A stretch of 64,000 bases of DNA from Pseudomonas svalbardensis (GCF_030053115.1 NZ_CP125619.1:1303001-1367000); one strand, 5' to 3'; positions 47,263-58,252 are shown, counted from the stretch's first letter. Notes: generated from the letters alone by a model not told the origin. Numbers and translations are program-made.

Positions 47263-48003
47263 TTACCGAGGGTATGCGTTTTGGGCTGCCTCGATATCTT
47301 TTGCACTCAGCGTCCAGTTTTCGTCCTGTTTCCAGTCACCGATGGTGTATTCGTTGGTGACTTCATAATGCATCACTGAATGGCGATCGTAGCTGCCGTA
47401 GGTATGACCTGGTACACGTGATAGCGGCAGAACATTGGAGTCAACTACCTCGCGGTTCCAGCCAAATTTCTGTTGATACAGTGCATAAGTTTTTGGCCTG
47501 TCCCATGGAATGTCGGCATCGGGATGTTGATGTTCATGCGCAAATCCCAGTGCATGGCCGAACTCATGCAGCACTACGTATCCAAATCTGGCGTTCGTCG
47601 GGTCGATATGTAAAGTCATTGTTGAACGATCAGCGGGTGCTGTTAAAGCATCCGTCCCGAGTGCTGATGTGCCTCCACCATCGCCGCTGTAATTGATGTA
47701 GATGCGAATATCACCTTCTTCTCCCGAGACGAAATCGAACTTCAGGTTGATGTGCGGTAACCATTTGCTTGCAGCTTTTTTTACCAGTTCGATAGTTTCC
47801 TGGTCTCCGTCATATATGGCTATTTTCAATGTGCGGCCCGGCTTCCAGTATTTTGTATGACTGGCAACGCTCCTCTTGGGGCGTGTGGAGCTGTTGGGTA
47901 CGACGTTGTCTGGTCGCTCATTGATGGCTGCTTCATAGGAGGCGATTGGGTTAATACTATTTGTGACAGTGCAAGGTTTGTTATTCATGCTTATAACGTC
48001 CAT
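47263..48003 (-). CDS. Astacin-like (M12A) zinc metalloprotease
   Basis: The 246-residue metzincin has the zinc motif HEFGHALGFAHEH (residues 146-158), matching the astacin pattern HExxHxxGxxHEH, and the Met-turn SVMHYE (Met211). An N-terminal segment of about 50 residues may be a propeptide; no clear signal peptide is seen, so export, if any, is not by a standard Sec signal. Base composition is visibly more AT-rich than its neighbours, with no Shine-Dalgarno I can point to; the start at 48003 or ATG 47988 is uncertain. Flanked by a decayed gene on one side and an AT-rich spacer on the other, it looks like acquired DNA. Confidence 0.85.
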   Translation of the reverse strand: MDVISMNNKPCTVTNSINPIASYEAAINERPDNVVPNSSTRPKRSVASHTKYWKPGRTLKIAIYDGDQETIELVKKAASKWLPHINLKFDFVSGEEGDIRIYINYSGDGGGTSALGTDALTAPADRSTMTLHIDPTNARFGYVVLHEFGHALGFAHEHQHPDADIPWDRPKTYALYQQKFGWNREVVDSNVLPLSRVPGHTYGSYDRHSVMHYEVTNEYTIGDWKQDENWTLSAKDIEAAQNAYPR

Positions 48004-48187
48004 GTTTTATCGGTTGCGGTAAATGGCAGTTGTCCTGCCGGCTTATTTGTGTGTATTCGATTAGAATATTTTTATAATTGATTGAGCGATTGGTTTTAGT
48101 TGGAGTGGGATGGGGCGAGTATTAATGTTTAGTGCGCAGCTTGGAAGGGTTTTGTTGTTGGGGTTGTTGCTTTATGTTGGCGCCGGG

Positions 48188-48222
48188 TTAGCCCGCACTA
48201 CATTGCATAGTGCGGGCTTAAT
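48188..48222. terminator. Hairpin between the protease spacer and dapC
   Basis: AGCCCGCACTA CATTGCA TAGTGCGGGCT, a perfect 11-bp stem followed by TAATT. It lies 7-40 bases after the dapC stop on the minus strand. The rest of 48004-48228 is AT-rich and shows no gene. Confidence 0.7.
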
Positions 48223-48228
48223 TATCGT

Positions 48229-49428
48229 TTACTTGTGGCGAGTGATAAATGCGCGAATCCGCTCTGCCGCTTCCACGCACTCTGCCAGCGGTGCAACCAA
48301 TGCCATGCGCACCCGTCCGGCACCCGGATTGAGCCCATCGACTTCACGGGACAGATAAGACCCCGGCACCACGGTCACATGTTCTTCGACAAACAGATCA
48401 CGGCAGAACGCGGCATCATCGCCTTCAACGTTCGGCCACAGGTAGAAACCGCCGTCCGGACGCTGCACATCCATCACCGGGCTGAGGATTTCCAGCACCG
48501 CATCGTACTTCTCGCGGTACAGCGCACGGTTGGCGCGCACGTGCACTTCGTCATTCCATGCGGCAACACTGGCCAATTGGGTCTGCACCGGCATCGCGCA
48601 GCCGTGGTAGGTGCGATACAGCAGGAAGCCTTTGAGAATCTCGGCATCACCTGCCACAAAACCCGAGCGCAGGCCCGGCAGGTTGGAGCGCTTGGACAGG
48701 CTGTGGAACACCACGCAACGCTTGAAGTCCTTGCGGCCCAGTTCCACGCAGGCGCTGAGCAAGCCGGGCGGAGGGGTTTGTTCGTCGAAGTACAGTTCGC
48801 TGTAGCACTCGTCGGCGGCAATCACGAAGTCGTATTCGTCGGCCAGGGCGATCAGTTTTTTCAGCGTGCCGACCGGGATCAGCGCGCCGGTCGGGTTGCC
48901 CGGCGAGCACAGGAACAGAATCTGGCAGCGTTTCCAGATGTCTGGGGAAACGGCGTCGAAATCCGGGTTGAAGCCGTTTTCGTCCAGGCATGGCAGGTAA
49001 TGCGGCTTGGCCCCGGCAAGGAACGCTGCACCTTCGTAGATCTGATAGAACGGGTTCGGGCTGACCACCAGGGCGTCGTCGCCACGGTTGACTACGGTCT
49101 GGGTGAAGGCAAACAGTGCTTCACGAGTGCCGTTGACCGGCAGCACATTGCGCGCCGGGTCGAGCCAGTCGTTCGGAACGCTGAAACGACGTTCGCACCA
49201 CGCAGCGATGGCTTCACGCAGGGCCGGAATGCCGAGGGTGGTCGGGTACACGGCCATCTTATCCAGATTGCTTGCCAGGGCTTCGGCGACAAAGCTTGGC
49301 GAACGGTGTTTCGGCTCGCCAATGGACAGCGCAATGGCACGCTTGTCCGGGTTTGGCGTGACGCTGCCGAGCAGGGCACGGAGCTTCTCGAACGGGTAGG
49401 GCTGCAACTGGTTCAGAGCGTTGTTCAT
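48229..49428 (-). CDS. dapC: Succinyldiaminopimelate transaminase
   Basis: The 399-residue class I/II aminotransferase has the PLP lysine in SLSKRSNLPGLRSGFVAGD and the N-terminal LNQLQPYPFEKLRALL typical of DapC in Pseudomonas. It converts N-succinyl-2-amino-6-ketopimelate to N-succinyl-DAP with glutamate. 43 bases downstream of glnD, in a minus-strand run map-glnD-dapC. Confidence 0.93.
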   Translation of the reverse strand: MNNALNQLQPYPFEKLRALLGSVTPNPDKRAIALSIGEPKHRSPSFVAEALASNLDKMAVYPTTLGIPALREAIAAWCERRFSVPNDWLDPARNVLPVNGTREALFAFTQTVVNRGDDALVVSPNPFYQIYEGAAFLAGAKPHYLPCLDENGFNPDFDAVSPDIWKRCQILFLCSPGNPTGALIPVGTLKKLIALADEYDFVIAADECYSELYFDEQTPPPGLLSACVELGRKDFKRCVVFHSLSKRSNLPGLRSGFVAGDAEILKGFLLYRTYHGCAMPVQTQLASVAAWNDEVHVRANRALYREKYDAVLEILSPVMDVQRPDGGFYLWPNVEGDDAAFCRDLFVEEHVTVVPGSYLSREVDGLNPGAGRVRMALVAPLAECVEAAERIRAFITRHK

Positions 49429-49471
49429 CGGTACGGGGTCTCGTTCAAAGCGGCTGAATCCTGACGCGCAA

Positions 49472-52174
49472 TCAGATGCTGATGCGCGACAGTTTAATAT
49501 CGGGTTCGTTGCTGACGGTCAGCTGTTCGACGATTGCATCCTGCAAACGGCTGCACAGCAACGGGTCGGACAGCGGCTGATTGTTGGCATCGGTGATGAA
49601 GAACACGTCTTCCACGCGCTCGCCGAGGGTCGCAATCTTGGCGTTTTGCAGTGACAGATCAAATTCGAGGAAGATCGTGCCGATGCGTGCCAGCAGGCCC
49701 GGACGGTCCGGGGCGCTGAGCTCCAGCACGGTCACCGGACGCTGGGCGTCGTTGTGGATCGTCACTTGTGGCGCAAACGCGAAATGTTTGAGCTGGCGCG
49801 GCACCCGACGCTGAATGATGGTCGGGTAGTCGTCCGGGTTGCGCAGGGCCTCGGTCAGGCCCTCGCGAATCTGTTTGACCCGTGCCGGGTTATCACCGAT
49901 CGAGTCGCCGTCGGTGTCGAGCACGATGTAGGTGTCGAGGGTGAACTGGCTGCTGGAGGTGATGACCCGGGCGTCGTGAATGTTCAGGTTGAGCTGGTCC
50001 ATTGCAGCCACGGTCACGGCGAAGAAGTCGTGCTGATCCGGCGCATAGATGAAGATCTGCGTGCCGCCTTCGAACTCGCGCTGGGTGGTTTCCTTGATCA
50101 GCACCAGCGGCCCGCCGTCGGCCGGCTGCTGGAGGATCGCGTCACTGTGCCAGGCCACGTCGCCAGCGGTGTGGCGCAGGAAGTAGTCATCGCCCAATTG
50201 CGACCACAGCTGCTCGACGTCATCTGGATCGGTGCCGCCGCGCACCAGAATGTCCAGTGCTGCGCTCTGGGTCTGGCGAATCTGCTCTTCACGGTCCACC
50301 GGGTTTTCCAGGCCGCGACGCAAGGCACGCTTGGTCTCGGTGTAGAGCTGGCGCAACAGGCTGGCGCGCCAGGAATTCCACAGCGTCGGGTTGGTGGCGT
50401 TGATGTCGGCGACGGTCAGCACGTACAGATAATCGAGGTGGGTTTCGTCGCCGACGATCTGCGCGAAATCGTGGATGACCTGCGGGTCGGACAAGTCCTT
50501 ACGCTGGGCGGTGGTCGACATCACCAAATGGTTCTGCACCAGCCAGACGATCAGGCGGCTGTCCCACACCGGCAACTGGTGGCGCTGGCAAAAGGCTTCG
50601 GCATCCACTGCACCGATTTCCGAGTGGTCGCCATGCCGGCCCTTGCCGATGTCGTGGTACAGGCCGGCCAGGTAGATCAGCTCAGGTTTGGGCAGTTTGC
50701 CCATGAGCTTGCTGGCCAGCGGGAATTTTTCCGACACCTGGGTGTACTGCAACTTACGCAGATGTTTAATCAGGTTCAGGGTGTGAGCGTCGACCGTATA
50801 GATGTGAAACAGGTCGTGCTGCATCTGCCCGACGATGAAGCCGAATTCCGGCAAGTAGCGCCCGAGAATTCCGTAACGGTTCATCCGTCGCAGGTTGCGG
50901 TGGATGCCGATCTTGCACTTGAACAGCTCGATAAACAGGCTGGTATTGCGGATGTCGTTGCGGAAATCGTCGTCGATCAGGTGGCGGTGTTCTCGCAGCA
51001 GACGAATGGTATCGGCGCGCACGCCTTTGATTTCCGGCTGCTGGGCCATCAGTACGAAGATTTCCAGCATGGCGAACGGTGTACGGCGGAATACGTTGTC
51101 GTTGCGCGCCTCGATGTAGCCGTCGTGCAGCTGGAATCGCGAGTTGATCGGCTGCGGCGGCGCTTCGTCTTCCGGCGCGAGGATGACTTCCTCGAAGTGC
51201 TGGATGATCAGGTCGCTGAGCTGGGCAATGCTCATGACCACCCGGTAATACTGCTGCATGAAGTTTTCGATGGCTTGCTTGGCGTCATCGCCTTTGAAGC
51301 CCAGCAGCCCGGCGATGGTGCGCTGGTGATCAAACAGCAAGCGGTCTTCGGAACGGCCGGCGAGCATGTGCAGGGCGTAACGAACCTTCCACAGGAATTC
51401 CTGGGAGGAGGCCAGCAGTGCGTTTTCGCTCTCGACCAGGAAACCTTCGCCGGCCAGGGCCCGCAGGTTCAGGGTGCCGTACTCGCGACGGGCCACCCAC
51501 AGAATCGTCTGAATATCCCGTAGGCCGCCGGGAGAGCCTTTGACGTTGGGTTCCAGGTTGTATTCGGTGTCGTTGTATTTGTGGTGACGGGCCTTCTGCT
51601 CGGCGCGTTTGGCCAGGAAGAAGTCCTTGCTCGGCCACATGTGCGCGGTGTTGGTGACCTCCAGCATGCGCTGGCGCAAACGCTCGGGGCCGCAGATGGT
51701 CCGGCTTTCCATCAGGTTGGTGACGACCGTCAGGTCGGCGCGGGCCTCCTGGACGCATTCGTCCACAGAGCGAACGCTCTGGCCCACTTCAAGGCCGATG
51801 TCCCACAACAGCGTCAGAAAACGCTCGATGGAATCTCGGAAAACTTCGTGATCGGCGCTGTCCAGCAGGATCAGCAAATCGATGTCGGAATAAGGGTGCA
51901 ACTCACCGCGACCGTAGCCGCCGACCGCGACCAGCGCGATGTCGGCGTCTTCGCTCCAATTAAACTGCTCCCAAGCCTTTTGCAGGATGTTATCGACGAA
52001 CCAGGCACGATCCTCGATCAACCGGCGAATGTCGCGGCCGCTGCGAAAGCGCTCGTCGAGCACCTCGCGGGCCTGGCGAATCGCCTTCTTGAAGGCCGCG
52101 ATCGGGCTTGCCTTCAGGGCCAGTTCAGCCTGGAACTGGCCACGGTCGAAGAGTTCGGGATCCACCTGCGGCAT
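49472..52174 (-). CDS. glnD: PII uridylyltransferase / uridylyl-removing enzyme
   Basis: The 900-residue protein has the nucleotidyltransferase motif [20 protein letters not shown] (residues about 85-105), an HD phosphohydrolase motif ([18 protein letters not shown]) and two C-terminal ACT domains (about residues 700-775 and 810-885) that sense glutamine. It adds and removes UMP on the PII signal protein and so controls nitrogen assimilation. Length and order are normal. It follows map by 45 bases. Confidence 0.97.
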   Translation of the reverse strand: MPQVDPELFDRGQFQAELALKASPIAAFKKAIRQAREVLDERFRSGRDIRRLIEDRAWFVDNILQKAWEQFNWSEDADIALVAVGGYGRGELHPYSDIDLLILLDSADHEVFRDSIERFLTLLWDIGLEVGQSVRSVDECVQEARADLTVVTNLMESRTICGPERLRQRMLEVTNTAHMWPSKDFFLAKRAEQKARHHKYNDTEYNLEPNVKGSPGGLRDIQTILWVARREYGTLNLRALAGEGFLVESENALLASSQEFLWKVRYALHMLAGRSEDRLLFDHQRTIAGLLGFKGDDAKQAIENFMQQYYRVVMSIAQLSDLIIQHFEEVILAPEDEAPPQPINSRFQLHDGYIEARNDNVFRRTPFAMLEIFVLMAQQPEIKGVRADTIRLLREHRHLIDDDFRNDIRNTSLFIELFKCKIGIHRNLRRMNRYGILGRYLPEFGFIVGQMQHDLFHIYTVDAHTLNLIKHLRKLQYTQVSEKFPLASKLMGKLPKPELIYLAGLYHDIGKGRHGDHSEIGAVDAEAFCQRHQLPVWDSRLIVWLVQNHLVMSTTAQRKDLSDPQVIHDFAQIVGDETHLDYLYVLTVADINATNPTLWNSWRASLLRQLYTETKRALRRGLENPVDREEQIRQTQSAALDILVRGGTDPDDVEQLWSQLGDDYFLRHTAGDVAWHSDAILQQPADGGPLVLIKETTQREFEGGTQIFIYAPDQHDFFAVTVAAMDQLNLNIHDARVITSSSQFTLDTYIVLDTDGDSIGDNPARVKQIREGLTEALRNPDDYPTIIQRRVPRQLKHFAFAPQVTIHNDAQRPVTVLELSAPDRPGLLARIGTIFLEFDLSLQNAKIATLGERVEDVFFITDANNQPLSDPLLCSRLQDAIVEQLTVSNEPDIKLSRISI

Positions 52175-52219
52175 CGATTGGCTTTCCTGTCTGTAAGGCT
52201 GAGGAGCTGCGCGCTCGGA

Positions 52220-53002
52220 TCAGACCGAAACGCGCGCGATGGTGTCGTCGGCGCGCAGGGTGAAGATCTCGTAACCGGTTTCGGTTACCAGCAGGGTGTG
52301 TTCCCACTGTGCCGACAGCTTGCGGTCCTTGGTGATCGCGGTCCAGCCGTCGCCCAATACCTTGGTGTCGGCTTTGCCCTGGTTGATCATCGGCTCGATG
52401 GTGAACGTCATGCCGGCCTTCAGTTCCATGCCGGTGCCGGCGCGGCCGTAGTGCAGGATCTGCGGCTCTTCGTGGAATACCTTGCCGATGCCGTGACCGC
52501 AGAATTCGCGAACCACGGAAAAACCGTTCTTTTCAGCGTGCTTCTGAATCACTTCACCGATGTCGCCCAGGCGGCAGCCGGGTTTGACAATTTCGATGGC
52601 TTTGTACATGCATTCCTGAGTCACTTGCGACAGGCGCTCGGCCCAGACCGGCACGGTACCGACATGGAACATGCGGCTGGTGTCGCCGTGGTAGCCGTCC
52701 TTGATGACGGTGACGTCGATGTTCAGCGTATCGCCATCCTTCAAGGCCTTCTCGTTCGGAATGCCGTGGCAGACCACGTGGTTGATCGAGGTGCAGATCG
52801 ACTTCGGGAAGCCCTTGTAGTTGAGCGGGGCAGGGATGGCTTTTTGCTCGTTGACGATGTAGTCGTGGCAGATGCGGTCCAGTTCTTCAGTGGTAATGCC
52901 CGGCTTGACATGTTCGGCAATCATTTCCAGCACATCGGCGGCCAGTTTGCCGGCGATGCGCATTTTTGCGATGTCCTCTGGGGTTTTGAGGGTGACGGTC
53001 AT
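52220..53002 (-). CDS. map: Methionine aminopeptidase type I
   Basis: The 260-residue protein shows the metal ligands in VVCHGIPNE, DGDTLNIDVTVIKDGYHGD, CGHGIGKVFHEEP and TFTIEPMINQG. It removes the initiator methionine from new proteins. The start at 53002 is divergent from rpsB across 373 bases, a conserved map-rpsB arrangement in gamma-proteobacteria. Confidence 0.97.
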   Translation of the reverse strand: MTVTLKTPEDIAKMRIAGKLAADVLEMIAEHVKPGITTEELDRICHDYIVNEQKAIPAPLNYKGFPKSICTSINHVVCHGIPNEKALKDGDTLNIDVTVIKDGYHGDTSRMFHVGTVPVWAERLSQVTQECMYKAIEIVKPGCRLGDIGEVIQKHAEKNGFSVVREFCGHGIGKVFHEEPQILHYGRAGTGMELKAGMTFTIEPMINQGKADTKVLGDGWTAITKDRKLSAQWEHTLLVTETGYEIFTLRADDTIARVSV

Positions 53003-53239
53003 ACAGGCTCTCTCTGCGCTCGATGGCGCCTTCTAAAACGGAATGGGCGTTGCGCGGTCGATCTTCGCGGCCCTGAAAAACGCGATTCTAACAGACGAGC
53101 AGCGCAAATCTGAGCCTCTGTGCATCGCTTCTCCTTATAGAATGGCGCATTCTTGGAGGATTCCAAGGGACGGAACCAAGGCAGGCGTCAGGATTTAACA
53201 ATCCGGGTTCCGTTTTTTTCAGCCTTGTGATATAAAATG

Positions 53240-53375
53240 CGCCGCTTTCCGGGGATCCCCCGAAAGGCTTAAATCCACACACGTGTCGACACGATGACCT
53301 GGGTGCCTTCAGCTGATGCTGCTGGTTGGTCATTGGGATACGTGGAGGCCAAACCCGACTTATTAAGGAACTATC
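53240..53375 (+). promoter_or_regulatory. 5' leader of rpsB, likely S2-binding autoregulatory region
   Basis: A promoter-like GATATAAAAT precedes the leader (about 53228), followed by the hairpin-forming CGGGGATCCCCCG and a structured stretch up to TAAGGAACTATC at the ATG. In E. coli S2 represses its own operon through such a leader; the same here is inferred. The remainder of the 373-base map-rpsB gap (53003-53239) holds TTCCAAGAATGCGCC-type spacer with no gene. Boundaries are approximate. Confidence 0.45.
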
Positions 53376-54113
53376 ATGTCCCAAGTCAACATGCGCGATA
53401 TGCTGAAGGCCGGTGTGCACTTCGGTCACCAGACCCGTTACTGGAACCCGAAAATGGGTAAGTACATTTTCGGCGCGCGTAACAAGATCCACATCATCAA
53501 CCTTGAAAAAACCCTGCCAATGTTCAACGAAGCTCTGACTTTCGTAGAGCGTCTGGCCCAGGGCAAAAACAAGATTCTGTTCGTCGGCACCAAGCGTTCC
53601 GCTGGCAAGATCGTTGCTGAAGAAGCAGCACGTTGCGGTTCGCCGTACGTCGATCACCGCTGGTTGGGCGGCATGCTGACCAACTTCAAAACCATCCGTG
53701 CTTCCATCAAGCGTCTGCGTGACCTTGAAGTGCAAGCCGAAGACGGTACTTTCGCCAAGCTGACCAAGAAAGAAGCGCTGATGCGCACTCGCGATCTTGA
53801 GAAGCTCGATCGTTCCCTGGGTGGTATCAAGGATATGGGCGGTCTGCCAGACGCTCTGTTCGTTATCGACGTTGATCACGAGCGCATCGCGATCACCGAA
53901 GCCAACAAGCTGGGCATCCCGGTTATCGGCGTAGTCGATACCAACAGCAGCCCGGAAGGCGTTGACTACATCATCCCAGGCAACGATGACGCAATCCGCG
54001 CTATCCAGCTGTACATGGGTTCGATGGCTGACGCTGTAATCCGCGGTCGCAACCACGTTGCTGGTGGCACCGAGCAGTTCGTTGAAGAAGCTCCGGTAGC
54101 AGCAGCTGAGTAA
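53376..54113 (+). CDS. rpsB: 30S ribosomal protein S2
   Basis: The 245-residue protein opens with [20 protein letters not shown] and contains [18 protein letters not shown] and [20 protein letters not shown], diagnostic of S2. First gene of the rpsB-tsf pair; a terminator-like hairpin at 54142-54166 separates it from tsf and may give partial read-through. Confidence 0.99.
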   Translation: MSQVNMRDMLKAGVHFGHQTRYWNPKMGKYIFGARNKIHIINLEKTLPMFNEALTFVERLAQGKNKILFVGTKRSAGKIVAEEAARCGSPYVDHRWLGGMLTNFKTIRASIKRLRDLEVQAEDGTFAKLTKKEALMRTRDLEKLDRSLGGIKDMGGLPDALFVIDVDHERIAITEANKLGIPVIGVVDTNSSPEGVDYIIPGNDDAIRAIQLYMGSMADAVIRGRNHVAGGTEQFVEEAPVAAAE

Positions 54114-54141
54114 TTGACGCCTTGGCGTTGACTCAGTAAGC

Positions 54142-54166
54142 AAAAAGGGGGCTTGGCCCCCTTTTT
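54142..54166 (+). terminator. Terminator/attenuator between rpsB and tsf
   Basis: AAAAAGGGGGC TTG GCCCCCTTTTT, a perfect stem ending in five T. As tsf is usually co-transcribed, this probably acts as a partial terminator setting the S2 to EF-Ts ratio. Confidence 0.88.
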
Positions 54167-54305
54167 GCCACCTCGAAAACCGTTTGTCGGCAGCGCAGTT
54201 ACAGTCCTTGTAACCTGCAGCAGCCAGCAAGGGTGGTTCGGGAAGAATTGATCGCCCGTTCGATCGGGTGGAATGGTTGAAAACCTATCCAAGAGGAATT
54301 TTGAA

Positions 54306-55169
54306 ATGGCAGAGATTACTGCAGCGTTGGTCAAAGAACTGCGCGAGCGTACTGGCGAAGGCATGATGGACTGCAAAAAGGCCTTGACCAAGGCCGGCGG
54401 CGACATCGAAAAAGCCATTGATGACATGCGTGCTTCCGGCGCTATCAAGGCTGCCAAGAAAGCAGGCAACGTGGCTGCTGAAGGCGCAATCGCTCTGAAG
54501 GAAGACGGTAAATCCGCCGTTCTGCTGGAAGTGAACTCGCAGACCGACTTCCTGGCTTTGCAGGATGACTTCAAGGCATTTGTCGCTTCCAGCGTTGAAA
54601 AAGCGTTCGCTGACAAACTGACTGACGTTGCTCCTCTGATCGCAGCTCAAGAAGCCGATCGCCTGGTTCTGGTCGGCAAGGTTGGCGAAAACGTCAACAT
54701 CCGTCGCCTGGCTCGCGTTGAAGGTGACGTTGTTGGTGGTTACCTGCACGGCAACAAGATCGGTGTTGTGGTTGCCCTTAAAGGCGGCAGCGTTGAGCTG
54801 GCCAAGGACATCGCCATGCACGTAGCGGCGACCAACCCTGAATTCCTGCTGCCATCGGAAGTTTCCGCTGAAGCGGTCGAGCGTGAGAAGGGCGTGTTCC
54901 TGACCCTCAACGCTGACAAGATCGCCGGCAAGCCAGAAAACATTGTTGAAAACATGGTCAAAGGCCGTATCAGCAAATTCCTGGCTGAAGCGAGCCTGGT
55001 TGAGCAGGCGTTCGTCAAGAACCCTGAAATCAAGGTTGGCGAACTGGCCAAGAAAGCCGGTGCTGAAATTGTTTCCTTCACCTACTTCAAAGTAGGCGAT
55101 GGCATCGAGAAGCCGGTCGACAACTTCGCTGAAGAAGTTGCTGCCCAGCTGGCTGCCGCCAAGCAATAA
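54306..55169 (+). CDS. tsf: Elongation factor Ts
   Basis: The start is ATG 54306 (MAEITAALVKELRERTGEGM) with AAGAGGAA at 54290-54297; the product is 287 residues. EF-Ts signatures ERTGEGMMDCKKAL and VNSQTDFLALQDDF (TDF-type GTPase contact) are present. It recycles EF-Tu-GDP. The terminator downstream closes the operon. Confidence 0.98.
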   Translation: MAEITAALVKELRERTGEGMMDCKKALTKAGGDIEKAIDDMRASGAIKAAKKAGNVAAEGAIALKEDGKSAVLLEVNSQTDFLALQDDFKAFVASSVEKAFADKLTDVAPLIAAQEADRLVLVGKVGENVNIRRLARVEGDVVGGYLHGNKIGVVVALKGGSVELAKDIAMHVAATNPEFLLPSEVSAEAVEREKGVFLTLNADKIAGKPENIVENMVKGRISKFLAEASLVEQAFVKNPEIKVGELAKKAGAEIVSFTYFKVGDGIEKPVDNFAEEVAAQLAAAKQ

Positions 55170-55193
55170 GACGGTTTTTTAACTGTCGCCCTG

Positions 55194-55228
55194 AAGAGGC
55201 TGCCCGCTCACGCGCGCAGCCTCTTTTC
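55194..55228 (+). terminator. Rho-independent terminator after tsf
   Basis: AAGAGGCTGC CCGCTCACGCGC GCAGCCTCTTTT: 10-bp stem with T run, 25 bases after tsf. The next gene, pyrH, starts after 150 more bases, which probably contain its promoter. Confidence 0.88.
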
Positions 55229-55379
55229 AGATGGGGCACCAATTTTTAATTGGTTTCCCCTTGGAACTGGCTTACAAAGCCATGTTCCGATGGCGCTGAA
55301 GCAGCGCCAAGTTAGAGTGAACGCCAGCTGTAAACAGCTCGCAAAGAATTTTTAAAATACGCCGCAGGAGAGATTCGCA

Positions 55380-56123
55380 ATGGCTCAGCAGGGCAGTGGT
55401 TATCAGGCTCGCTATAAACGCATTCTACTCAAGCTTAGCGGCGAGGCCCTGATGGGCTCGGAAGAGTTCGGGATCGATCCGAAAGTTCTGGATCGCATGG
55501 CGCTGGAAGTCGGCCAACTGGTCGGCATCGGTGTTCAGGTCGGTCTGGTGATCGGCGGCGGCAACCTGTTCCGCGGTGCAGCGCTGAGCGCGGCCGGCAT
55601 GGACCGGGTCACCGGCGACCACATGGGCATGCTGGCCACTGTGATGAACGCCCTGGCCATGCGCGATGCGCTGGAACGTGCCAATATCTCGGCCATCGTG
55701 ATGTCGGCCATTTCCATGGTTGGCGTAACCGATCACTATGATCGCCGCAAAGCCATGCGCCACTTGAACGCCAAGGAAGTCGTGATTTTCGCGGCCGGTA
55801 CCGGCAATCCGTTCTTCACCACGGATTCGGCAGCGTGCTTGCGTGCAATCGAAATCGATGCCGATGTCGTGCTCAAGGCGACCAAGGTCGATGGCGTCTA
55901 CACCGCTGACCCATTCAAAGACCCGCATGCCGAGAAGTTCGATCATCTGACTTACGATGAAGTGCTGGATCGCAAGCTGGGCGTGATGGATCTGACCGCC
56001 ATTTGCCTGTGCCGCGACCACAAGATGCCGTTGCGCGTATTTAACATGAACAAGCCCGGCGCCCTGCTGAACATCGTACATGGCGGCGCTGAAGGGACCC
56101 TGATCGAGGAAGGCCAACAATGA
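55380..56123 (+). CDS. pyrH: Uridylate kinase
   Basis: The 247-residue protein has the amino-acid kinase fold motifs [28 protein letters not shown] and [19 protein letters not shown], typical of hexameric bacterial UMP kinase. It makes UDP from UMP. Overlaps frr by 4 bases (ATGA), so the pair is translationally coupled. Confidence 0.98.
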   Translation: MAQQGSGYQARYKRILLKLSGEALMGSEEFGIDPKVLDRMALEVGQLVGIGVQVGLVIGGGNLFRGAALSAAGMDRVTGDHMGMLATVMNALAMRDALERANISAIVMSAISMVGVTDHYDRRKAMRHLNAKEVVIFAAGTGNPFFTTDSAACLRAIEIDADVVLKATKVDGVYTADPFKDPHAEKFDHLTYDEVLDRKLGVMDLTAICLCRDHKMPLRVFNMNKPGALLNIVHGGAEGTLIEEGQQ

Positions 56124-56677
56124 TCAACGAAATCAAGAAAGACGCTAAAGAGCGTATGCAGAAATCCGTCGAGTCGCTGATGCACAACTTCGGCCGTATT
56201 CGTACTGGACAGGCGCACCCAAGCATTCTGGAAGGCGTGATGGTGCCGTATTACGGTTCTGACACCCCGATCAAACAGGTGGCGAACATCACTGTCAAAG
56301 ACGCCCGTACCCTGCAAGTCGTTGCCTTTGAGCGCAACATGCTGGGTGCCGTCGACAAAGCCATTGGTAGCGCGGGCCTGAACCTCAACCCGACCAACCT
56401 GGGTGAATTGCTGCTGATCTCCATGCCGGCCCTGACCGAAGAAACCCGCAAGGGCTTCACCAAGCAGGCTCGCGATGTCGCTGAAGATGCTCGTGTTGCG
56501 GTGCGCAACATCCGTCGTGATGCGAACAGTCAGCTCAAGGATCTGGTCAAGGAAAAAGAAATCAGCGAAGACGAAGAGCGCCGCGCCACTGGCGAGATCG
56601 ATGATTTGACCAAAAAGTTCGTGGCTGAAATCGACGCGAATCTGGCGCAGAAAGAAAAAGACCTGATGGCCGTATAA
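56120..56677 (+). CDS. frr: Ribosome recycling factor
   Basis: 185 residues; motifs [20 protein letters not shown] and [20 protein letters not shown] define RRF. It splits post-termination ribosomes with EF-G. Overlaps pyrH; uppS follows after 13 bases. Confidence 0.98.
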   Translation: MINEIKKDAKERMQKSVESLMHNFGRIRTGQAHPSILEGVMVPYYGSDTPIKQVANITVKDARTLQVVAFERNMLGAVDKAIGSAGLNLNPTNLGELLLISMPALTEETRKGFTKQARDVAEDARVAVRNIRRDANSQLKDLVKEKEISEDEERRATGEIDDLTKKFVAEIDANLAQKEKDLMAV

Positions 56678-56690
56678 GGGTCACGTTTTC

Positions 56691-57446
56691 ATGGAAAAGA
56701 CCAAGCAGACTGCGCCGTCCGCGGTGCCGCGCCATGTCGCGATCATCATGGATGGTAATAATCGCTGGGCGAAAAAGCGCTTTATGCCGGGTGTCGCCGG
56801 TCATAAAGCGGGCGTGGATGCTGTTCGTGCGGTGATCGAGGTGTGCGCCGAGGCCGGGGTCGAAGTATTGACCCTGTTCGCCTTCTCCAGCGAGAACTGG
56901 CAGCGCCCGGCCGACGAGGTCAGTGCCTTGATGGATCTGTTCTTCAAGGCATTGCGTCGCGAGGCCAAGCGCCTGAACGAAAACAACATCAGTTTGCGCA
57001 TCATTGGTGACCGTTCGCGCTTTCATCCAGAGCTTCAGGCTGCCATGCGTGAAGCCGAGGCGATGACGGCGGGCACCAATCGCTTCGTTCTGCAGATTGC
57101 TGCCAACTATGGCGGACAGTGGGATATCGCGCAGGCTGCACAGCGTCTGGCTCGGGAAGTTCAGGCCGGGCACCTGCGCCCCGAAGACATTACCCCGGAA
57201 CTGTTGCAAACCTGTCTGGCTACCGGCGATCTGCCGTTGCCGGACTTGTGCATCCGTACCGGTGGCGAGCACCGCATCAGTAACTTCCTGCTGTGGCAGC
57301 TGGCTTACGCCGAGTTGTACTTCTCCGACCTGTTCTGGCCGGACTTCAAACACGATGCCATGCGTACCGCGCTGGCCGATTTTGCTTCTCGGCAGCGCCG
57401 CTTCGGTAAAACGAGCGAGCAGGTCGAGGCTGGAGCCCGGGTTTAA
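56691..57446 (+). CDS. uppS: Undecaprenyl diphosphate synthase
   Basis: 251 residues; cis-prenyltransferase motifs HVAIIMDGNNRWAKKR (catalytic Asp), LFAFSSENWQRP and DLCIRTGGEHRISNFLLWQ. It builds the C55 lipid carrier for peptidoglycan and O-antigen. The stop overlaps the cdsA start in TAATG (57444-57448). Confidence 0.97.
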   Translation: MEKTKQTAPSAVPRHVAIIMDGNNRWAKKRFMPGVAGHKAGVDAVRAVIEVCAEAGVEVLTLFAFSSENWQRPADEVSALMDLFFKALRREAKRLNENNISLRIIGDRSRFHPELQAAMREAEAMTAGTNRFVLQIAANYGGQWDIAQAAQRLAREVQAGHLRPEDITPELLQTCLATGDLPLPDLCIRTGGEHRISNFLLWQLAYAELYFSDLFWPDFKHDAMRTALADFASRQRRFGKTSEQVEAGARV

Positions 57447-58252
57447 TGCTTAAACAACGAATCATCACCGCGCTGATCCTGCTGCCGATTGCCCTGTGCG
57501 GGTTTTTCCTGCTCGAAGGCACCGGTTTTGCGCTGTTCATCGGGCTGGTCGTGACCCTTGGTGCATGGGAGTGGGCACGCCTGGCGGGCTTCACTGAGCA
57601 GCCGGTCCGCGCTGCCTATGCGGCTGTCGTCGCGTTGATGCTGTTTGTCATGCATATCCTGCCTGGGCTCGCGCCTTGGGTATTGGGCGCGTCGGTACTT
57701 TGGTGGGGCGTTGCAACCTATCTGGTGCTGACGTATCCGCGCTCCAGCGAACTTTGGTCCAGCGCTGCCTGTAAGCTGGTGATCGGCCTGCTGATCCTGC
57801 TGCCCGCCTGGCAAGGTCTGGTTCAGATCAAGCAGGAGCCTTTGGGCAACTGGCTGATCATGGCGGTGATGGTGCTGGTCTGGGGCGCTGATATCGGTGC
57901 TTACTTCTCCGGTCGGGCCTTTGGCAAGCGCAAGCTGGCGCCACAGGTCAGTCCCGGCAAAAGCTGGGAGGGCGTCTACGGCGGCCTCGCGGTGAGTCTG
58001 GTCATTACTGTCATTGTCGGTCTGGTTCGAGACTGGACGGTGGCGCAGCTGTTCAAAGGTCTGATGGGTGCAGCCATCATCGTGTTTATCTCGGTGGTAG
58101 GTGATCTCACCGAAAGCATGTTCAAGCGTCAGTCCGGGATCAAGGACAGCAGCAATCTATTGCCGGGTCACGGCGGCGTGCTGGACCGTATCGACAGCCT
58201 GACTGCAGCGATTCCAGTGTTTGCCGTGCTGCTGTGGATGGCGGCACCGTGA
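57446..58252 (+). CDS. cdsA: Phosphatidate cytidylyltransferase
   Basis: 268 residues with about eight transmembrane helices and the C-terminal signature [20 protein letters not shown]. It makes CDP-diacylglycerol at the inner membrane, the step after plsB/plsC in phospholipid synthesis. Overlaps uppS and dxr at its ends. Confidence 0.97.
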   Translation: MLKQRIITALILLPIALCGFFLLEGTGFALFIGLVVTLGAWEWARLAGFTEQPVRAAYAAVVALMLFVMHILPGLAPWVLGASVLWWGVATYLVLTYPRSSELWSSAACKLVIGLLILLPAWQGLVQIKQEPLGNWLIMAVMVLVWGADIGAYFSGRAFGKRKLAPQVSPGKSWEGVYGGLAVSLVITVIVGLVRDWTVAQLFKGLMGAAIIVFISVVGDLTESMFKRQSGIKDSSNLLPGHGGVLDRIDSLTAAIPVFAVLLWMAAP

